DNA of 64,000 nucleotides from Bacteroidia bacterium (GCA_026003215.1 BPGV01000001.1:337570-401569), one strand, 5' to 3'; shown: positions 1 through 10,712, counted from the first letter of the stretch. The notes: generated by a model not told the origin, from the letters alone. Made by a program: numbers and translations.

Positions 1-104
1 CGGTAGAGCGGCTAAGGACTGCCTCTGTAGAAGCGCTGGCAGAAGTGCTTGGCCAGCGCCGAGCAGAGAAAATTCATGCTCTCTTGCAAAATGGCACAGC
101 CTAA
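1..104 (+). CDS. uvrC: UvrC C-terminal end (partial)
   Basis: The window opens inside a plus-strand reading frame with full codons from base 3, closing at a TAA ending at 104. The 33 visible residues include TASVEALAEVLGQRRAEKI, which resembles the last helix-hairpin-helix segment of the excinuclease subunit UvrC, where an A-S-x-x-E-L-A-x-V-x-G pattern precedes the C-terminus. UvrC makes the dual incisions in nucleotide excision repair. Only the tail is visible, so other helix-hairpin-helix proteins remain possible. The following gene starts inside this one. Confidence 0.6.
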   Translation, partial: VERLRTASVEALAEVLGQRRAEKIHALLQNGTA

Positions 105-372
105 GTCTATGGGAGAGCTCCTACGGGCGTTTTTAGCGGGCAAGCTCTCCGGTACCCTCCCCTTTGAAGCACGACTTCAAGAGACCTGGAAGCGCCTCAT
201 GGGGCCAGAGATTGCTGCAGCCACCGCCGCCGTACGGTATCGCCGAGGAAAAGTACTCGTGCAGCTTAACGACCCGCTTTTACGGGAAGAGCTTCGGTAC
301 CATGTAGAGCGGCTTGCCGAAATGCTCCAAGCTGCCGGTTTTCCTGAGGTAAAGAAGGTAGAGGTTTGTTAG
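91..372 (+). CDS. DUF721 (DciA-like) protein
   Basis: A 93-residue protein resembling the DUF721 family: a short N-terminal helix (MGELLRAFLAGKLSG), a W-x-x-x-x-G motif (WKRLMGPEIAAAT) and a KH-like end with the pattern VQLNDPLLREELRYH. Family members include DciA, which loads the replicative helicase; in Bacteroidota the gene often lies near replication and repair genes, and dnaN is close by here. ATG 91 overlaps the end of uvrC; TTG 49 and ATG 76 are in-frame alternatives, and ATG 109 lies just past the uvrC stop. The 3' end overlaps the convergent acyltransferase gene by 4 nt. Confidence 0.75.
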   Translation: MAQPKSMGELLRAFLAGKLSGTLPFEARLQETWKRLMGPEIAAATAAVRYRRGKVLVQLNDPLLREELRYHVERLAEMLQAAGFPEVKKVEVC

Positions 373-977
373 AGGTTAGGTTTTTGCTCTTGGGGGTGGG
401 CGGGGTGACCCCAGGCCCGGGTGAAAGGCGGGAGCGAGCGCAGTACTAAGCTACCCGCACCGACGATGCACCCTTCGCCCACTTCGGTGTAGGGGACCAC
501 GATAGCGCCCGCGCCTATGAAGCAACTATCCCCAATCCCACTGCGGCAGGCCGCGATGGCCCCCGGCGAGAGGTGACAGTACGCCCCTATCCGAGCAAAA
601 TGCTCTACGACAGCCCCGCTATTTATGATAGTATGGGGCCCGATTTCAGCACGGCTATGGACTACGGCTCCTGCGAGCACCACCACCCCCGGGGCCAATC
701 GGGCAGAGGAAGATACATACGCCCGCGGATGGACAAGCGCTTCGGCAATAGGGTGCTTCACGCGAAGGGAAAGGTTACGCCGTATGGTATTGTCGGTGAT
801 AGCTATGAGTAAAGGAACATCGGGCATGACGGAGGCGTCGTACGGGCCTAAGTGCTTTTCTTGGGGAAGGGTAAAAGGCCCCGGCCCATCGTCAAAAAAG
901 CCTTCTACGGGTATGCCTTGGAGCTGACAGATCTCCCAAAGCCCCAAGGCGTGGTCTCCTGCGCCGTAAAGGATCAC
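369..977 (-). CDS. NeuD-type sugar O-acyltransferase
   Basis: This 202-residue protein starts with a Rossmann-like N-terminal segment (MILYGAGDHALGLWEI) that binds nucleotide or sugar, followed by left-handed beta-helix hexapeptide repeats from about residue 80 (I-x-x-G-A-V-V, C-F-I-G-A-G-A-I-V-V). It matches the NeuD/PglD family, which moves acetyl groups from acetyl-CoA to amino sugars or sialic acid-like sugars in surface glycans. The ATG overlaps the dnaN stop as ATGA, so it is probably translated by coupling from dnaN. Its sugar substrate cannot be told from sequence. Confidence 0.8.
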   Translation of the reverse strand: MILYGAGDHALGLWEICQLQGIPVEGFFDDGPGPFTLPQEKHLGPYDASVMPDVPLLIAITDNTIRRNLSLRVKHPIAEALVHPRAYVSSSARLAPGVVVLAGAVVHSRAEIGPHTIINSGAVVEHFARIGAYCHLSPGAIAACRSGIGDSCFIGAGAIVVPYTEVGEGCIVGAGSLVLRSLPPFTRAWGHPAHPQEQKPNL

Positions 978-2095
978 ATCATCAGCGGCATGGCTAAGAA
1001 GAGCGCTTCTGTAGGAGGCACTTGGGGGTCCGGTTCAATCAAGGCAGCCCGGCCCGGTGCTTCCATTCGCATCACAAACTCCGCCGACTCGAGGTGCTCT
1101 ATTACCCCGCCAATCACATTCTCACGAAAGGCAATCCGGAAGTCCGGCCCCTCGTACTCACAAGGGAGGGTTTCTTGACCGGAACGATTATGGATAAGGT
1201 CCTCCGCCTGGAGGGTAAGGGTGTTTCCCTCAAAGTGCATGCGGATAACGCCGGTAGTTTTGTCGCTCAAAACCCGCAAGCGGCGCAGCGCTTTGTGGAA
1301 ACTTTCCGTATTTATGCGGGCAGCATGCGGTGGATTTTTGGGTATGACGCTTTGGTAGTCAGGGTATTTCGCATCAATCAGACGGCACACCATATCTAAC
1401 ACTGGGTGATGGAAGAGGGCTTGCCCCTCGCCGGGGTGGAGAGTGAGCACATCCCCCGAAGGAAGGCTTTTGAATGCTTGCTGAAGGGATTGAAGGGCTC
1501 GCACAGGGAGAAGGAGTTTAGGCGCATGAGGGAGTCGTATGTCTTCTCTTTTGAGGCGGACGAGGGTATGGGCATCCGTCGCGACGAAGTGCGTATGGGT
1601 GCCTTCAAAGTCAAAGTAGATGCCTGTCAAGGCTATGCGGGCATCATCCCGGCTGGCGGCAAACCCCGTGCGCGAGATTACCTCGTCCAGGAGTTCTATG
1701 GGAAAGGAAACGCCCTCGGCTTCTTCCAGGGCGGGAAAGGCCGGAAACTCTTCCGCAGCTACGCCCCCAAACTCATACCGTCCGTAGGCCGACCCCACCG
1801 TTAAGGTCTGGTCTTTTTGGCTGAGGATGAGGGTGTCGTCTTCAGAAAAGCCTTTCAAGAGGTCAGCCAAAGGCTTAGGGGCAAAGGCCAGCTGCACACT
1901 GTCCCCTTCTTCGGGCACCACAGACAAGACCGTCCGCATGCTTATCTCTAAGTCGGTAGCCCGCAGTTCTACGGTATCTCCACTTTGCCGTAAAAGGATA
2001 TTTTGGGTAATAGGATAAATAGGCCGTGTAGGTACAATCGGCAGTACCCGTCCTATTGCTTCTCTTAGCGCTTCCACGCGCACTCGAAAGGCCAT
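974..2095 (-). CDS. dnaN: DNA polymerase III sliding clamp (beta)
   Basis: The protein is 373 residues, the usual length for the beta clamp. It begins MAFRVRVEALREAIGRVLPI, has three tandem clamp domains and ends with FLAMPLMM, close to the conserved MP[MV]R-type terminus. It encircles DNA and tethers the replicative polymerase and repair enzymes. The reading frame is open for another 40 codons upstream, but ATG 2095 is chosen because a -7 box (TACCTTCG, 2100-2107) ends 4 nt before it and conserved sequence begins there. It is divergent from rsfS and heads a two-gene unit with the acyltransferase. Confidence 0.95.
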   Translation of the reverse strand: MAFRVRVEALREAIGRVLPIVPTRPIYPITQNILLRQSGDTVELRATDLEISMRTVLSVVPEEGDSVQLAFAPKPLADLLKGFSEDDTLILSQKDQTLTVGSAYGRYEFGGVAAEEFPAFPALEEAEGVSFPIELLDEVISRTGFAASRDDARIALTGIYFDFEGTHTHFVATDAHTLVRLKREDIRLPHAPKLLLPVRALQSLQQAFKSLPSGDVLTLHPGEGQALFHHPVLDMVCRLIDAKYPDYQSVIPKNPPHAARINTESFHKALRRLRVLSDKTTGVIRMHFEGNTLTLQAEDLIHNRSGQETLPCEYEGPDFRIAFRENVIGGVIEHLESAEFVMRMEAPGRAALIEPDPQVPPTEALFLAMPLMM

Positions 2096-2099
2096 GCGG

Positions 2100-2107
2100 C
2101 GAAGGTA
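2100..2107 (-). promoter_or_regulatory. -7 box of dnaN
   Basis: TACCTTCG, one mismatch to TAnnTTTG, ending 4 nt before the dnaN ATG. It predicts transcription starting at the start codon. Confidence 0.55.
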
Positions 2108-2185
2108 GCAAACTTCTATGGCTTCATTATGCCCGTTCTTTCCACAGGGGAACCTCTCCCCGACCTTTGCACGGCGGAAAAGCCC

Positions 2186-2193
2186 TATATTTG
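2186..2193 (+). promoter_or_regulatory. -7 box of rsfS
   Basis: TATATTTG matches TAnnTTTG exactly and lies 12 nt before ATG 2206. A TTTG at 2166-2169, 16 nt upstream, could serve as the -33 element. Confidence 0.6.
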
Positions 2194-2205
2194 TTCCTAC
2201 AAAAG

Positions 2206-2583
2206 ATGAGCACACAAAAGCCTGTAGCCCTCCTTTCCCCAGAAAAGCGGTTAGAATTGGTAGTACAAACCCTTTCGGACAAAAAAGCCGAAGCTATCGT
2301 AGTACTCGACCTGCAAGAGATTGGCTATCTTCTTTGTGATTACTTTGTAATAGCCACGGCAGAATCCGACCGGCAAGCTCAAGCTATCATAGACACCCTG
2401 CTGGAACGGCTCAAGGAAGCGGAAGGCCGCCAAGTCAGCTATCATGTAGAAGGCTACGAAGTAGGGCGGTGGGTCCTCTTAGATATAGGCGACATTGTCG
2501 TGCACGTACTCCTCCCCGAAGTGCGCGAATATTATAAACTGGAAGAGCTCTGGGGGGATGCCAAAGTACGCTCCTATGCTTGA
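2206..2583 (+). CDS. rsfS: Ribosomal silencing factor RsfS
   Basis: A 125-residue protein of the RsfS/YbeB/Iojap family. The core pattern VVLDLQ..GYLLCDYFVIATA, then a helix with the RQAQAI motif, then W-V-L-L-D-I-GDIVVHV is diagnostic. RsfS binds ribosomal protein uL14 and blocks subunit joining when nutrients are scarce. ATG 2206 follows a clear -7 box and gives the family length. The dedA gene starts inside its last codons. Confidence 0.93.
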   Translation: MSTQKPVALLSPEKRLELVVQTLSDKKAEAIVVLDLQEIGYLLCDYFVIATAESDRQAQAIIDTLLERLKEAEGRQVSYHVEGYEVGRWVLLDIGDIVVHVLLPEVREYYKLEELWGDAKVRSYA

Positions 2584-3205
2584 ACATTTCTCAGACCTGT
2601 TCAACCCTAAGACCATTATACACTTGGGGGGTATGGGCCTGCTCATGGCCGTGGTCTTTGCCGAGACAGGTCTTATGGTGGGGATTATTTTCCCGGGGGA
2701 CTCCCTCCTTTTTACGGCCGGGCTGCTTACCTCGGTGGGGGTCCTCCAGCTTCCTTTCTACGCTGTGGCAGGGCTTATAGCGTTAGCTGCTTTTTTAGGC
2801 GACCAAAGCGGCTATTGGATAGGATGGCGCGCCGGAAAAGCCCTCTTCCAGCGCCCCAAAAGCTTTTTCTTCCGACCTGAGTACATACAGCTTACCCGAG
2901 AATATTACCAAAAGTATGGCGCAGGCATATTGATATTAGGCAAGTTTTTGCCTATTGTGCGCACTTTTGCGCCTCTTTTAGCCGGAGTTATTGAAATGAC
3001 TTATCGACATTTTCTTATCGTCAGCCTGATAGGGGCGGTAGCCTGGCCCAGTGTCTTGGTAACAGCGGGGTATTTTTTAGGGAATATCCCCTGGGTGCAG
3101 ACGTACTATGAATGGATTATCGTCGGCATGGTCGTGGTCACCACAGGACCGATTATCTGGCGGATCATTCGGGAAAGCCGCCAAAAAGTCCAGATAAGTT
3201 CGTAG
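2576..3205 (+). CDS. DedA/SNARE-associated membrane protein
   Basis: This 209-residue inner-membrane protein of the DedA family carries the motif FAETGLMVGIIFPGDSLLF, then GDQSGYWIGWRAG, then KFLPIVRTFAPLLAG, in the family order, with four to five membrane segments. DedA proteins act in phospholipid flipping and recycling of lipid carriers such as undecaprenyl phosphate. ATG 2576 overlaps the rsfS stop by 8 nt, which suggests coupling; an in-frame ATG at 2558 is possible. The TAG stop lies inside the -7 box of the next gene. Confidence 0.88.
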   Translation: MLEHFSDLFNPKTIIHLGGMGLLMAVVFAETGLMVGIIFPGDSLLFTAGLLTSVGVLQLPFYAVAGLIALAAFLGDQSGYWIGWRAGKALFQRPKSFFFRPEYIQLTREYYQKYGAGILILGKFLPIVRTFAPLLAGVIEMTYRHFLIVSLIGAVAWPSVLVTAGYFLGNIPWVQTYYEWIIVGMVVVTTGPIIWRIIRESRQKVQISS

Positions 3206-3210
3206 CTTTG
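3203..3210 (+). promoter_or_regulatory. -7 box of the GAF gene
   Basis: TAGCTTTG fits TAnnTTTG. Its first three bases are the dedA stop codon, and it ends 5 nt before ATG 3216. Confidence 0.6.
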
Positions 3211-3215
3211 GACAG

Positions 3216-4569
3216 ATGGAAGCCCTCCAAGCCCTGGAAGAGTATCTTGTTCCCGTACCTGAGGAGGCTCTCAAGGTACTTTTTGAGGGCCTGCAAGAGC
3301 GCCTGTGCGCGCAGCTCCGCGTGCCCGTAAGCCTCCTATACATCGGCGACCCCACAGAAAAAGACCTCTACCGCTTTGAAGCCAGTGCAGGACTGTCCGG
3401 CGAACCTACTCCGGCAGCATTCCGCATCGGTGAAGGGTTTTTAGGGCAGGCTATCCAAGAAAAGAAACCGCTTACCCAGACCTTACCTGCAGAGCTACTG
3501 GGGACACGCACCCTCTCCCCACTCGTAGAAGTAGAAGAAACCACTCTCATAGCTATACCGCTCATTTACCAAGACAGCGTAGAAGGCTTGTGGGTGCTTG
3601 CGGCGCCCCAAGAGTCCCTTTTAGACACCCTCAGTACCTCCGAATGGAAAGATTTCCTCTACAGGTGGGCAGCTTACCTCCAAAGTGTGCGTTCTCGCAG
3701 GTACATCCAGGCCCTTTTGGAACAGTCCCAGATCCAGAACCAAGAACTTATTTCCCGAGAAGAGGAGCTTCGGCAAAACTTAGAGGAGCTGGCCGTGACC
3801 CAAGAGGAAATGCGGCGTACCCAGCAGCTCTTGGCGGAAAAGACCCGCTGGCAAGATTTTGTGATAGATCTTTTTACCCTCCTCACAGGGACCTCTAATG
3901 CACGCTTCAGCAGCACAGCCCGTATCTTTTTGGCGCAGCTTGGCCAATACGTAAATGCCACGGCTACCATAGCTGTAAAAATAACGGAAAAGGTAGGCCA
4001 TACCCTTTATAGCTGGACTTCACGCAAGATCGCATTTACCCCCCCGGAGGAATGGCCTCTCCCCGAAACGCTTCTGGAAACCTTATGGAGCAGTCGAAAC
4101 TGTACTACCCTCAGCAGCCAAGAGCTGAACCTCACCGAAGGCCCGCCTTTCTGGATAGTAGCCCCCTATTTCCTTCCCCAAGGGGTAGGCGGACTACTCC
4201 TTATTGGTTATCCCGAACCCGTACCCTTAGAGGCTGAAGCCGCTCGGGCCTTTCTGCATGCAGCTATTGGACTCTTTTCTTCTTATGAGCGGGTACTGGC
4301 AAACTACGCCATAAAACACCTTATAATGGAAAAAGTGGCGCAACTTACCCGCGCGTCCCTGCAAGAAGTGCCCCGCAAACTCATAGAAAAAGGCGACATT
4401 CCCTGGCTCTCAGAACTGCCTCTGGTACAGCGTGAGCTTTATGCAGAAGCCCTTCAAAAGGCGCTGCGGGGAAAACCTCTCTGTATGGCTCGCCCCCGCA
4501 GAGATCGCTTCAAAAGAGATTGTACTTTTCTTAGGTCCTTCCATCCTGCGCGTAAAATGGGAAAGTTAA
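3216..4569 (+). CDS. GAF-domain coiled-coil protein (frameshifted)
   Basis: A cytosolic sensor-like protein, 450 residues after correction. Residues about 15-140 form a GAF domain (RIGEGFLGQAIQEKKPL; LIAIPLIYQDSVEGLWVL), 165-210 a coiled coil (EEELRQNLEELAVTQEEM), and 215-370 a second, more diverged GAF-like domain. No kinase or other output domain is visible. The raw frame runs on into the next gene's lipoprotein. Removing one G from GGGG at 4468-4471 instead gives a natural end in another frame (ENLSVWLAPAEIAS..., TAA at 4567-4569) that overlaps the lipoprotein ATG by 13 nt. The ligand is unknown. Confidence 0.7.
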
Positions 4570-5021
4570 GCCTACTGAGCGTCGGCATACTGATAGGTAT
4601 TTTTATAGGATGCAAACGGGATTCCGTGATATTCCCGCCAGCTCCACAAATAGAGTTTGTCAAAATAACGCCTAAAACAGTACAAGAGTTTGGTACGTTT
4701 CAGATTACCCTGCGGTATAAAGATGGCGACGGGGATTTAGGGGGGCAACCCGATACGCTGTATGATTTGTTTTTGAAAGATTTACGGGATAGTACCCGAT
4801 TTCCTGCGGGGTATGATGGGCTTTTGCGCTACAACATGCCTCGCTTTTACGAAGGACCTCCCCAATCTATCCAAGGCACCATAGACATCCTTGTCCCTAA
4901 TATAGCGCGATTGGATCCAAATGCGCCCCAAGAGGCTGTCGTGTTTGAGGTGTATGTGGTGGACCGGGCTGGCCACGAAAGTAACCACGTCCGCACCGAT
5001 ACCGCCTATATCGTCCCATGA
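4557..5021 (+). CDS. Exported lipoprotein, unknown function
   Basis: This 154-residue protein has a lipoprotein signal (LLSVGILIGIFIGC, with Cys as the lipidation site near residue 19). The mature part is beta-rich: QEFGTFQITLRYKDGDGDLG has an acidic DGDGD loop, as in many Bacteroidota surface lipoproteins, and the end VYVVDRAGHESN resembles an immunoglobulin-like edge strand. It overlaps the end of the GAF gene and shares ATGA with the DUF2007 gene. No specific function can be given. Confidence 0.75.
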   Translation: MGKLSLLSVGILIGIFIGCKRDSVIFPPAPQIEFVKITPKTVQEFGTFQITLRYKDGDGDLGGQPDTLYDLFLKDLRDSTRFPAGYDGLLRYNMPRFYEGPPQSIQGTIDILVPNIARLDPNAPQEAVVFEVYVVDRAGHESNHVRTDTAYIVP

Positions 5022-5254
5022 AGGGATGGACTCCCTTGACAGAAGCCCCCAATGCTTTATGGGCAACGGTTTTGCGAGATTACCTGAGTGCGGCGGGTAT
5101 ACCCGCATGGATAGAAAATGAGCATATCCAACAAGTACTGGGGAGTGGCCTTACGGGAGCGCCTAATCCGGCCTTTGGCCCGCCACGCTTATGGGTCCCT
5201 GAAGCCTTGGCTGAGCAAGCCAGGCAGCTTATAGAAGATTTTTTCAGTCTCTGA
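5018..5254 (+). CDS. DUF2007-type small protein
   Basis: A 78-residue protein resembling DUF2007 (putative signal-transducing protein, a small alpha/beta domain). The pattern W-A-T-V-L-R-D-Y-L-S-A-A-G-I-P-A-W-I-E-N-E, then G-P-P-R-L-W-V-P-E-A-L-A-E-Q-A-R, is typical. Its biochemical role is unknown. It starts at ATGA on the lipoprotein stop, so the two are probably translated together, and it converges on gyrB with a 4-nt gap. Confidence 0.78.
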   Translation: MKGWTPLTEAPNALWATVLRDYLSAAGIPAWIENEHIQQVLGSGLTGAPNPAFGPPRLWVPEALAEQARQLIEDFFSL

Positions 5255-5258
5255 GGTA

Positions 5259-7241
<1,983 letters not shown>

Positions 7242-7242
7242 C

Positions 7243-7250
7243 TACCTTAG
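7243..7250 (+). promoter_or_regulatory. -7 box of cdd
   Basis: TACCTTAG has one mismatch to TAnnTTTG and ends 4 nt before ATG 7255. It lies back to back with the gyrB box. Confidence 0.45.
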
Positions 7251-7254
7251 AGGT

Positions 7255-7719
7255 ATGCAGCACCAGCTCATTCTGGCTTATGAGGAGATAGCTCGGAGCG
7301 ACCTGCTCCCCGAGGAAAAGGCACTCTTGGCGGCAGCAGAAGCTGCGGCTCGCCAAGCCTATGCGCCCTATTCGGGCTTCCCTGTGGGGGCAGCAGCACG
7401 CACCACGGACAAGCGCCTCTGGGCAAGCAATAACCAAGAAAATGCCGCCTACCCCAGCGGCCTTTGCGCCGAAAGAACCTTACTTTTCTACTTGGGAAGC
7501 CAGCAGCTTATCCCCGCAGTAGAAGCATTAGCGGTGTATGCGCCTCATTCCCCAGGCCCTGTGATGCCCTGCGGCGCTTGTAGGCAAGTAATGTACGAGT
7601 ATGAGCAGCTGGGTAATCAGCCTTGGCTGCTTATCTTTGCCGGAGCTACATCCGTTGTGTATCGCATTCGTGGTGTGCCTACGTTACTTCCTCTGGCTTT
7701 TGTATGGAAACCCTCCTGA
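7255..7719 (+). CDS. cdd: Cytidine deaminase
   Basis: A 154-residue protein of the homotetrameric cytidine deaminase family, which converts cytidine and deoxycytidine to uridine and deoxyuridine in pyrimidine salvage. The zinc site is complete: Cys and the catalytic Glu in GLCAERTLL, and the Cys pair in MPCGACRQVM. APYSGFPVGAA and NQENAAYPSG supply substrate contacts. It is divergent from gyrB, and the next gene starts inside its 3' end by 16 nt. Confidence 0.94.
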   Translation: MQHQLILAYEEIARSDLLPEEKALLAAAEAAARQAYAPYSGFPVGAAARTTDKRLWASNNQENAAYPSGLCAERTLLFYLGSQQLIPAVEALAVYAPHSPGPVMPCGACRQVMYEYEQLGNQPWLLIFAGATSVVYRIRGVPTLLPLAFVWKPS

Positions 7720-9053
7720 CGACAGATGTTAGCCAAGCCGCTACCCTCCTGCGAAAGGGCGCAGTAATAGCCATTCCCACGGAGACCGTCTATGGGTTAG
7801 CGGCTAACGCCTTAGAAGCTGAGGCGGTACGCAAGGTATTTGAACTTAAAAAGCGACCTTCCAGCGATCCGCTAATTGTACATGTACAGGGGCTTGAAGC
7901 GTTGGAGGGGATCGTAGCAGAAATACCTGATTGGGCCTACAAGCTAATGATGCGCTTTTGGCCGGGGCCCCTTACGCTTCTCCTACCCAAAGGGCCCGCT
8001 GTGCCCGAAGAAGTCACGGCCGGCTTGCCGCGGGTGGCGGTACGAGCGCCCGCGCATCCTCTCACGCAGGCGCTACTTCAAGCGGTGCCCTTTCCTTTAG
8101 CGGCTCCCAGCGCAAATCCTTTTGGCGGGGTAAGCCCTACTACCCCTGCCCATGTCTGGGACTACTTCGCCGGCCAAATACCGCTTATCTTGGATGGTGG
8201 TCCCTGCGCCGCTGGAATCGAATCTACCATCATCGGCGAAGAAAACGGCCGGCTCATTCTCTACCGCCCAGGGGCTATTCCCCGAGAGACCTTAGAAGAG
8301 GCCTTGGGCGAAAAACTCTATACCCGCACCCATGTCACCAGCACGCCGCCTGTTGCGCCCGGTCAGTTCCTCCGGCATTATGCGCCCCGTAAGCCTCTCC
8401 TTTATGGATGGCGCACCCCTCCCCCTGAAAAAAACGCTTCTATTGTGGTCTTTCAGCCGGTGCCGTTTTCGCACCCTTACCTCCACTACTTGCCCACAGC
8501 AGAAAATCTCGCAGACGCGGCCGCTCAGCTCTACCATACCCTCCTTGCTTGCGAAAAAGAACCTACTCACTACATCCTCGTTCAAGCAGTCTCTCCCTAT
8601 GGCTTAGGCGAAGCCCTGCACGACCGCCTGCGCCGAGCCTCCCTCCCTCATGTTTTCACAATTGGCCACAGCAATCACCCTTGGGCAGACTTTCAAGCGC
8701 TACTTCAAAAATATGAAATACACGCTATCTTAGACTTGCGTAAGCAGCCTTACTCACGGTACGTGCCCCATTTTTCGCAAGGACCCTTACAAAAAGCGCT
8801 TCATGAAGTTAACATTGCTTATGAATGGCAGCCTAATCCCAATCGTCTCCTGCCGACCATAGAAAAACTGCTCCGGGAACACCTCCATGTAGCGCTCCTT
8901 TGTGCCGAAGGCGACCCGAATCGGTGTCACCGTTTTTCGTTGTCAGATACGCTGAGTGAAAAAGGCTTTGCAATTTTTCACATTCTACCCACGGGAGAGC
9001 TTCATTTGCACCGTGCCCCGATTTCCCTCTCCTTGGAAGAAAAAGCTTCCTGA
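7704..9053 (+). CDS. Sua5/YrdC (TsaC) fused to DUF488
   Basis: This 449-residue fusion begins with a full Sua5 protein: the YrdC core (PTETVYGLAA, KKRPSSDPL, PSANPFGGVSPTT), which makes threonylcarbamoyl-AMP for tRNA t6A, then a Sua5 C-terminal domain ending L-H-D-R-L-R-R-A-S. From about residue 317 a DUF488 domain follows (FTIGHSN; LDLRKQPYSR; LCAEGDPNRCHR). No in-frame Met separates the two parts, so the join appears to be translated as one chain. DUF488 function is not established. ATG 7704 overlaps cdd. The 3' end overlaps the convergent ABC gene by 52 nt. Confidence 0.88.
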   Translation: METLLTTDVSQAATLLRKGAVIAIPTETVYGLAANALEAEAVRKVFELKKRPSSDPLIVHVQGLEALEGIVAEIPDWAYKLMMRFWPGPLTLLLPKGPAVPEEVTAGLPRVAVRAPAHPLTQALLQAVPFPLAAPSANPFGGVSPTTPAHVWDYFAGQIPLILDGGPCAAGIESTIIGEENGRLILYRPGAIPRETLEEALGEKLYTRTHVTSTPPVAPGQFLRHYAPRKPLLYGWRTPPPEKNASIVVFQPVPFSHPYLHYLPTAENLADAAAQLYHTLLACEKEPTHYILVQAVSPYGLGEALHDRLRRASLPHVFTIGHSNHPWADFQALLQKYEIHAILDLRKQPYSRYVPHFSQGPLQKALHEVNIAYEWQPNPNRLLPTIEKLLREHLHVALLCAEGDPNRCHRFSLSDTLSEKGFAIFHILPTGELHLHRAPISLSLEEKAS

Positions 9054-10705
9054 AGGCTTTCTGCCCATACATCCACAAAGGGCTTTACTTCTTGCCGATG
9101 GGTAAGCAGAAGCCAAGTAGCTGAACTAAAATACTTTTTAAGGTGGGTGAGGATTTCATGAATCTTTTCTGAGTCCAGGGGAGCGAAGGTTTCATCCAAG
9201 ATGAGGGCTTGGGGCTGCTTCAGGAGCACCATCGCCAAGGCAAGCCTTTGGCGCTGCCCCCCGGAGATTTGTTGTCCCCATAGGCCAATATCTGTACGGA
9301 GGCCTTGGGGGAGGGCTGCTACCTCATCGGCTAAACCTGCCCATTCTAACGCCTGCCAGAGTTCGTGGCGGGAGGCTTCGGGCCGTACCAGACGCAAGTT
9401 ATCGGCTATACTTCCACTCAGGAGGATAGGCTGCTGGGGTACATAGCCTATCCATCGCCGCAAATCCTCACGAGAAAGGGTTCGTAAAGGCACATCTCCA
9501 AAAAAGATTTCCCCGGAAACGGGATCCACCTGTCGCACCAGCAATCGCGCCAAAGTAGTCTTGCCTGTCCCCATGGGCAGGGAAAGGGCTATTTTTTCCC
9601 CCGTCTGAATCGTGCCCGAGAAACGCTCAAAGATCCAAGAGGCCTCCGGACCGTACCGAAAAGCGAGGTTTTCCCATCGCCACTGCGGGGCCTTAGGACA
9701 GCTCAGAGAGACAGGGGGATAGTGAAGCGCAGGCGTAAGCGCCTGTAAGTTCAAAAGCCTTTCGGCACTGGCTTTGGCTTGTTGTATAAGGCTCATTAGC
9801 CACCCCACCGCACCGAGGGGAAACATCAGTTGCAGCAAATACAGGCTAAAAGACCCTATAACCCCTAAGCTTATAGCGCCCGTAGCTGCACGAATGCCGC
9901 CATAGATGAGCACACCTGTAAGGCTTAGCCCCACTAAAAGCATTGTCAAGGGATGGAGGTACGCTTCTATACGAGCCACGGCGAGGCTGGCTTGGGCATG
10001 AGTTTCGGTAAGGGTTTGCCATCGCTTCATAAGCGCTGGGGGCTGGGCAACTGCTTTCAGCGGGCGTAAAAAGGGATATACCTGCTGTAAGAAAGCACTC
10101 AGACGCGCGAAAGCCTCTTGCTGGCGAAGGCCACGCCGCACAGCCTTCTGCCTGAGGAAGTACGTAAGTGGGGGTATTAGCGCCACAGGTGCCAGGCTCA
10201 CCGTCGCCAACCAAGGATCCGTATAAAACATCAGCACCGCCGTAAAAACCCCTAAAAACAGCGTTTGCAGGCCATAGAGCACCACAGGGCCAGTAAGGTT
10301 GCGCAGACGATTGAGGTCTTCTGTAAAATAAGTGAGCAGCTCGCCCGTAGAGTGTTTCTGGAAGGTGCTCAGGTCCCACTCCAGGAGCTTCTGCAAGAGA
10401 AAGCTGCGTTGATCTCTTTCCACACGCCGACTGAGAACCACTAAGGTGAGACGCATACCTACCATGAGCAGCGCTCGTAGCAGCGAAAAAACACCTACGC
10501 CCGCCAAATACTTGGCTACGGGCAGAAACACTTCTGCGTACGATGAGGCATTCGGTGCCGCTACCAGGGCATCTATAATGTGTCCTGTGGCCCAGCCCGG
10601 ATACAAAGCCAGCAGATTAGCCCCTGCCACACACAAAATCCCCAAGACCAGCAGGCCCCCATATCGCCTATAAAAAGGCCAAAGAAGCTGTATCAGGAGA
10701 CGCAC
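9002..10705 (-). CDS. ABC exporter, fused TMD-NBD
   Basis: The 567-residue protein has an N-terminal type I exporter membrane domain (about six segments, residues 1-300) and a C-terminal ATPase. The P-loop is LPMGTGKTTLARLL, the Q-loop YVPQQPILLSG, the signature ISGGQRQRLALA, Walker B ALILDETFAPLD and the H-loop LLLTHRQ. The D-loop region FAPLD departs from the usual SALD. It probably works as a homodimer in the inner membrane; the substrate is unknown. The start is GTG 10705, 7 nt after a -7 box. Confidence 0.88.
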   Translation of the reverse strand: MRLLIQLLWPFYRRYGGLLVLGILCVAGANLLALYPGWATGHIIDALVAAPNASSYAEVFLPVAKYLAGVGVFSLLRALLMVGMRLTLVVLSRRVERDQRSFLLQKLLEWDLSTFQKHSTGELLTYFTEDLNRLRNLTGPVVLYGLQTLFLGVFTAVLMFYTDPWLATVSLAPVALIPPLTYFLRQKAVRRGLRQQEAFARLSAFLQQVYPFLRPLKAVAQPPALMKRWQTLTETHAQASLAVARIEAYLHPLTMLLVGLSLTGVLIYGGIRAATGAISLGVIGSFSLYLLQLMFPLGAVGWLMSLIQQAKASAERLLNLQALTPALHYPPVSLSCPKAPQWRWENLAFRYGPEASWIFERFSGTIQTGEKIALSLPMGTGKTTLARLLVRQVDPVSGEIFFGDVPLRTLSREDLRRWIGYVPQQPILLSGSIADNLRLVRPEASRHELWQALEWAGLADEVAALPQGLRTDIGLWGQQISGGQRQRLALAMVLLKQPQALILDETFAPLDSEKIHEILTHLKKYFSSATWLLLTHRQEVKPFVDVWAESLQEAFSSKEREIGARCK

Positions 10706-10712
10706 AGGCCCG

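Noticed and set aside
5167-5180. GGCC-TTT-GGCC mini-palindrome as a relative of the triple hairpin
   Set aside because: Only 4 bp of stem inside the DUF2007 coding sequence, which may occur by chance.
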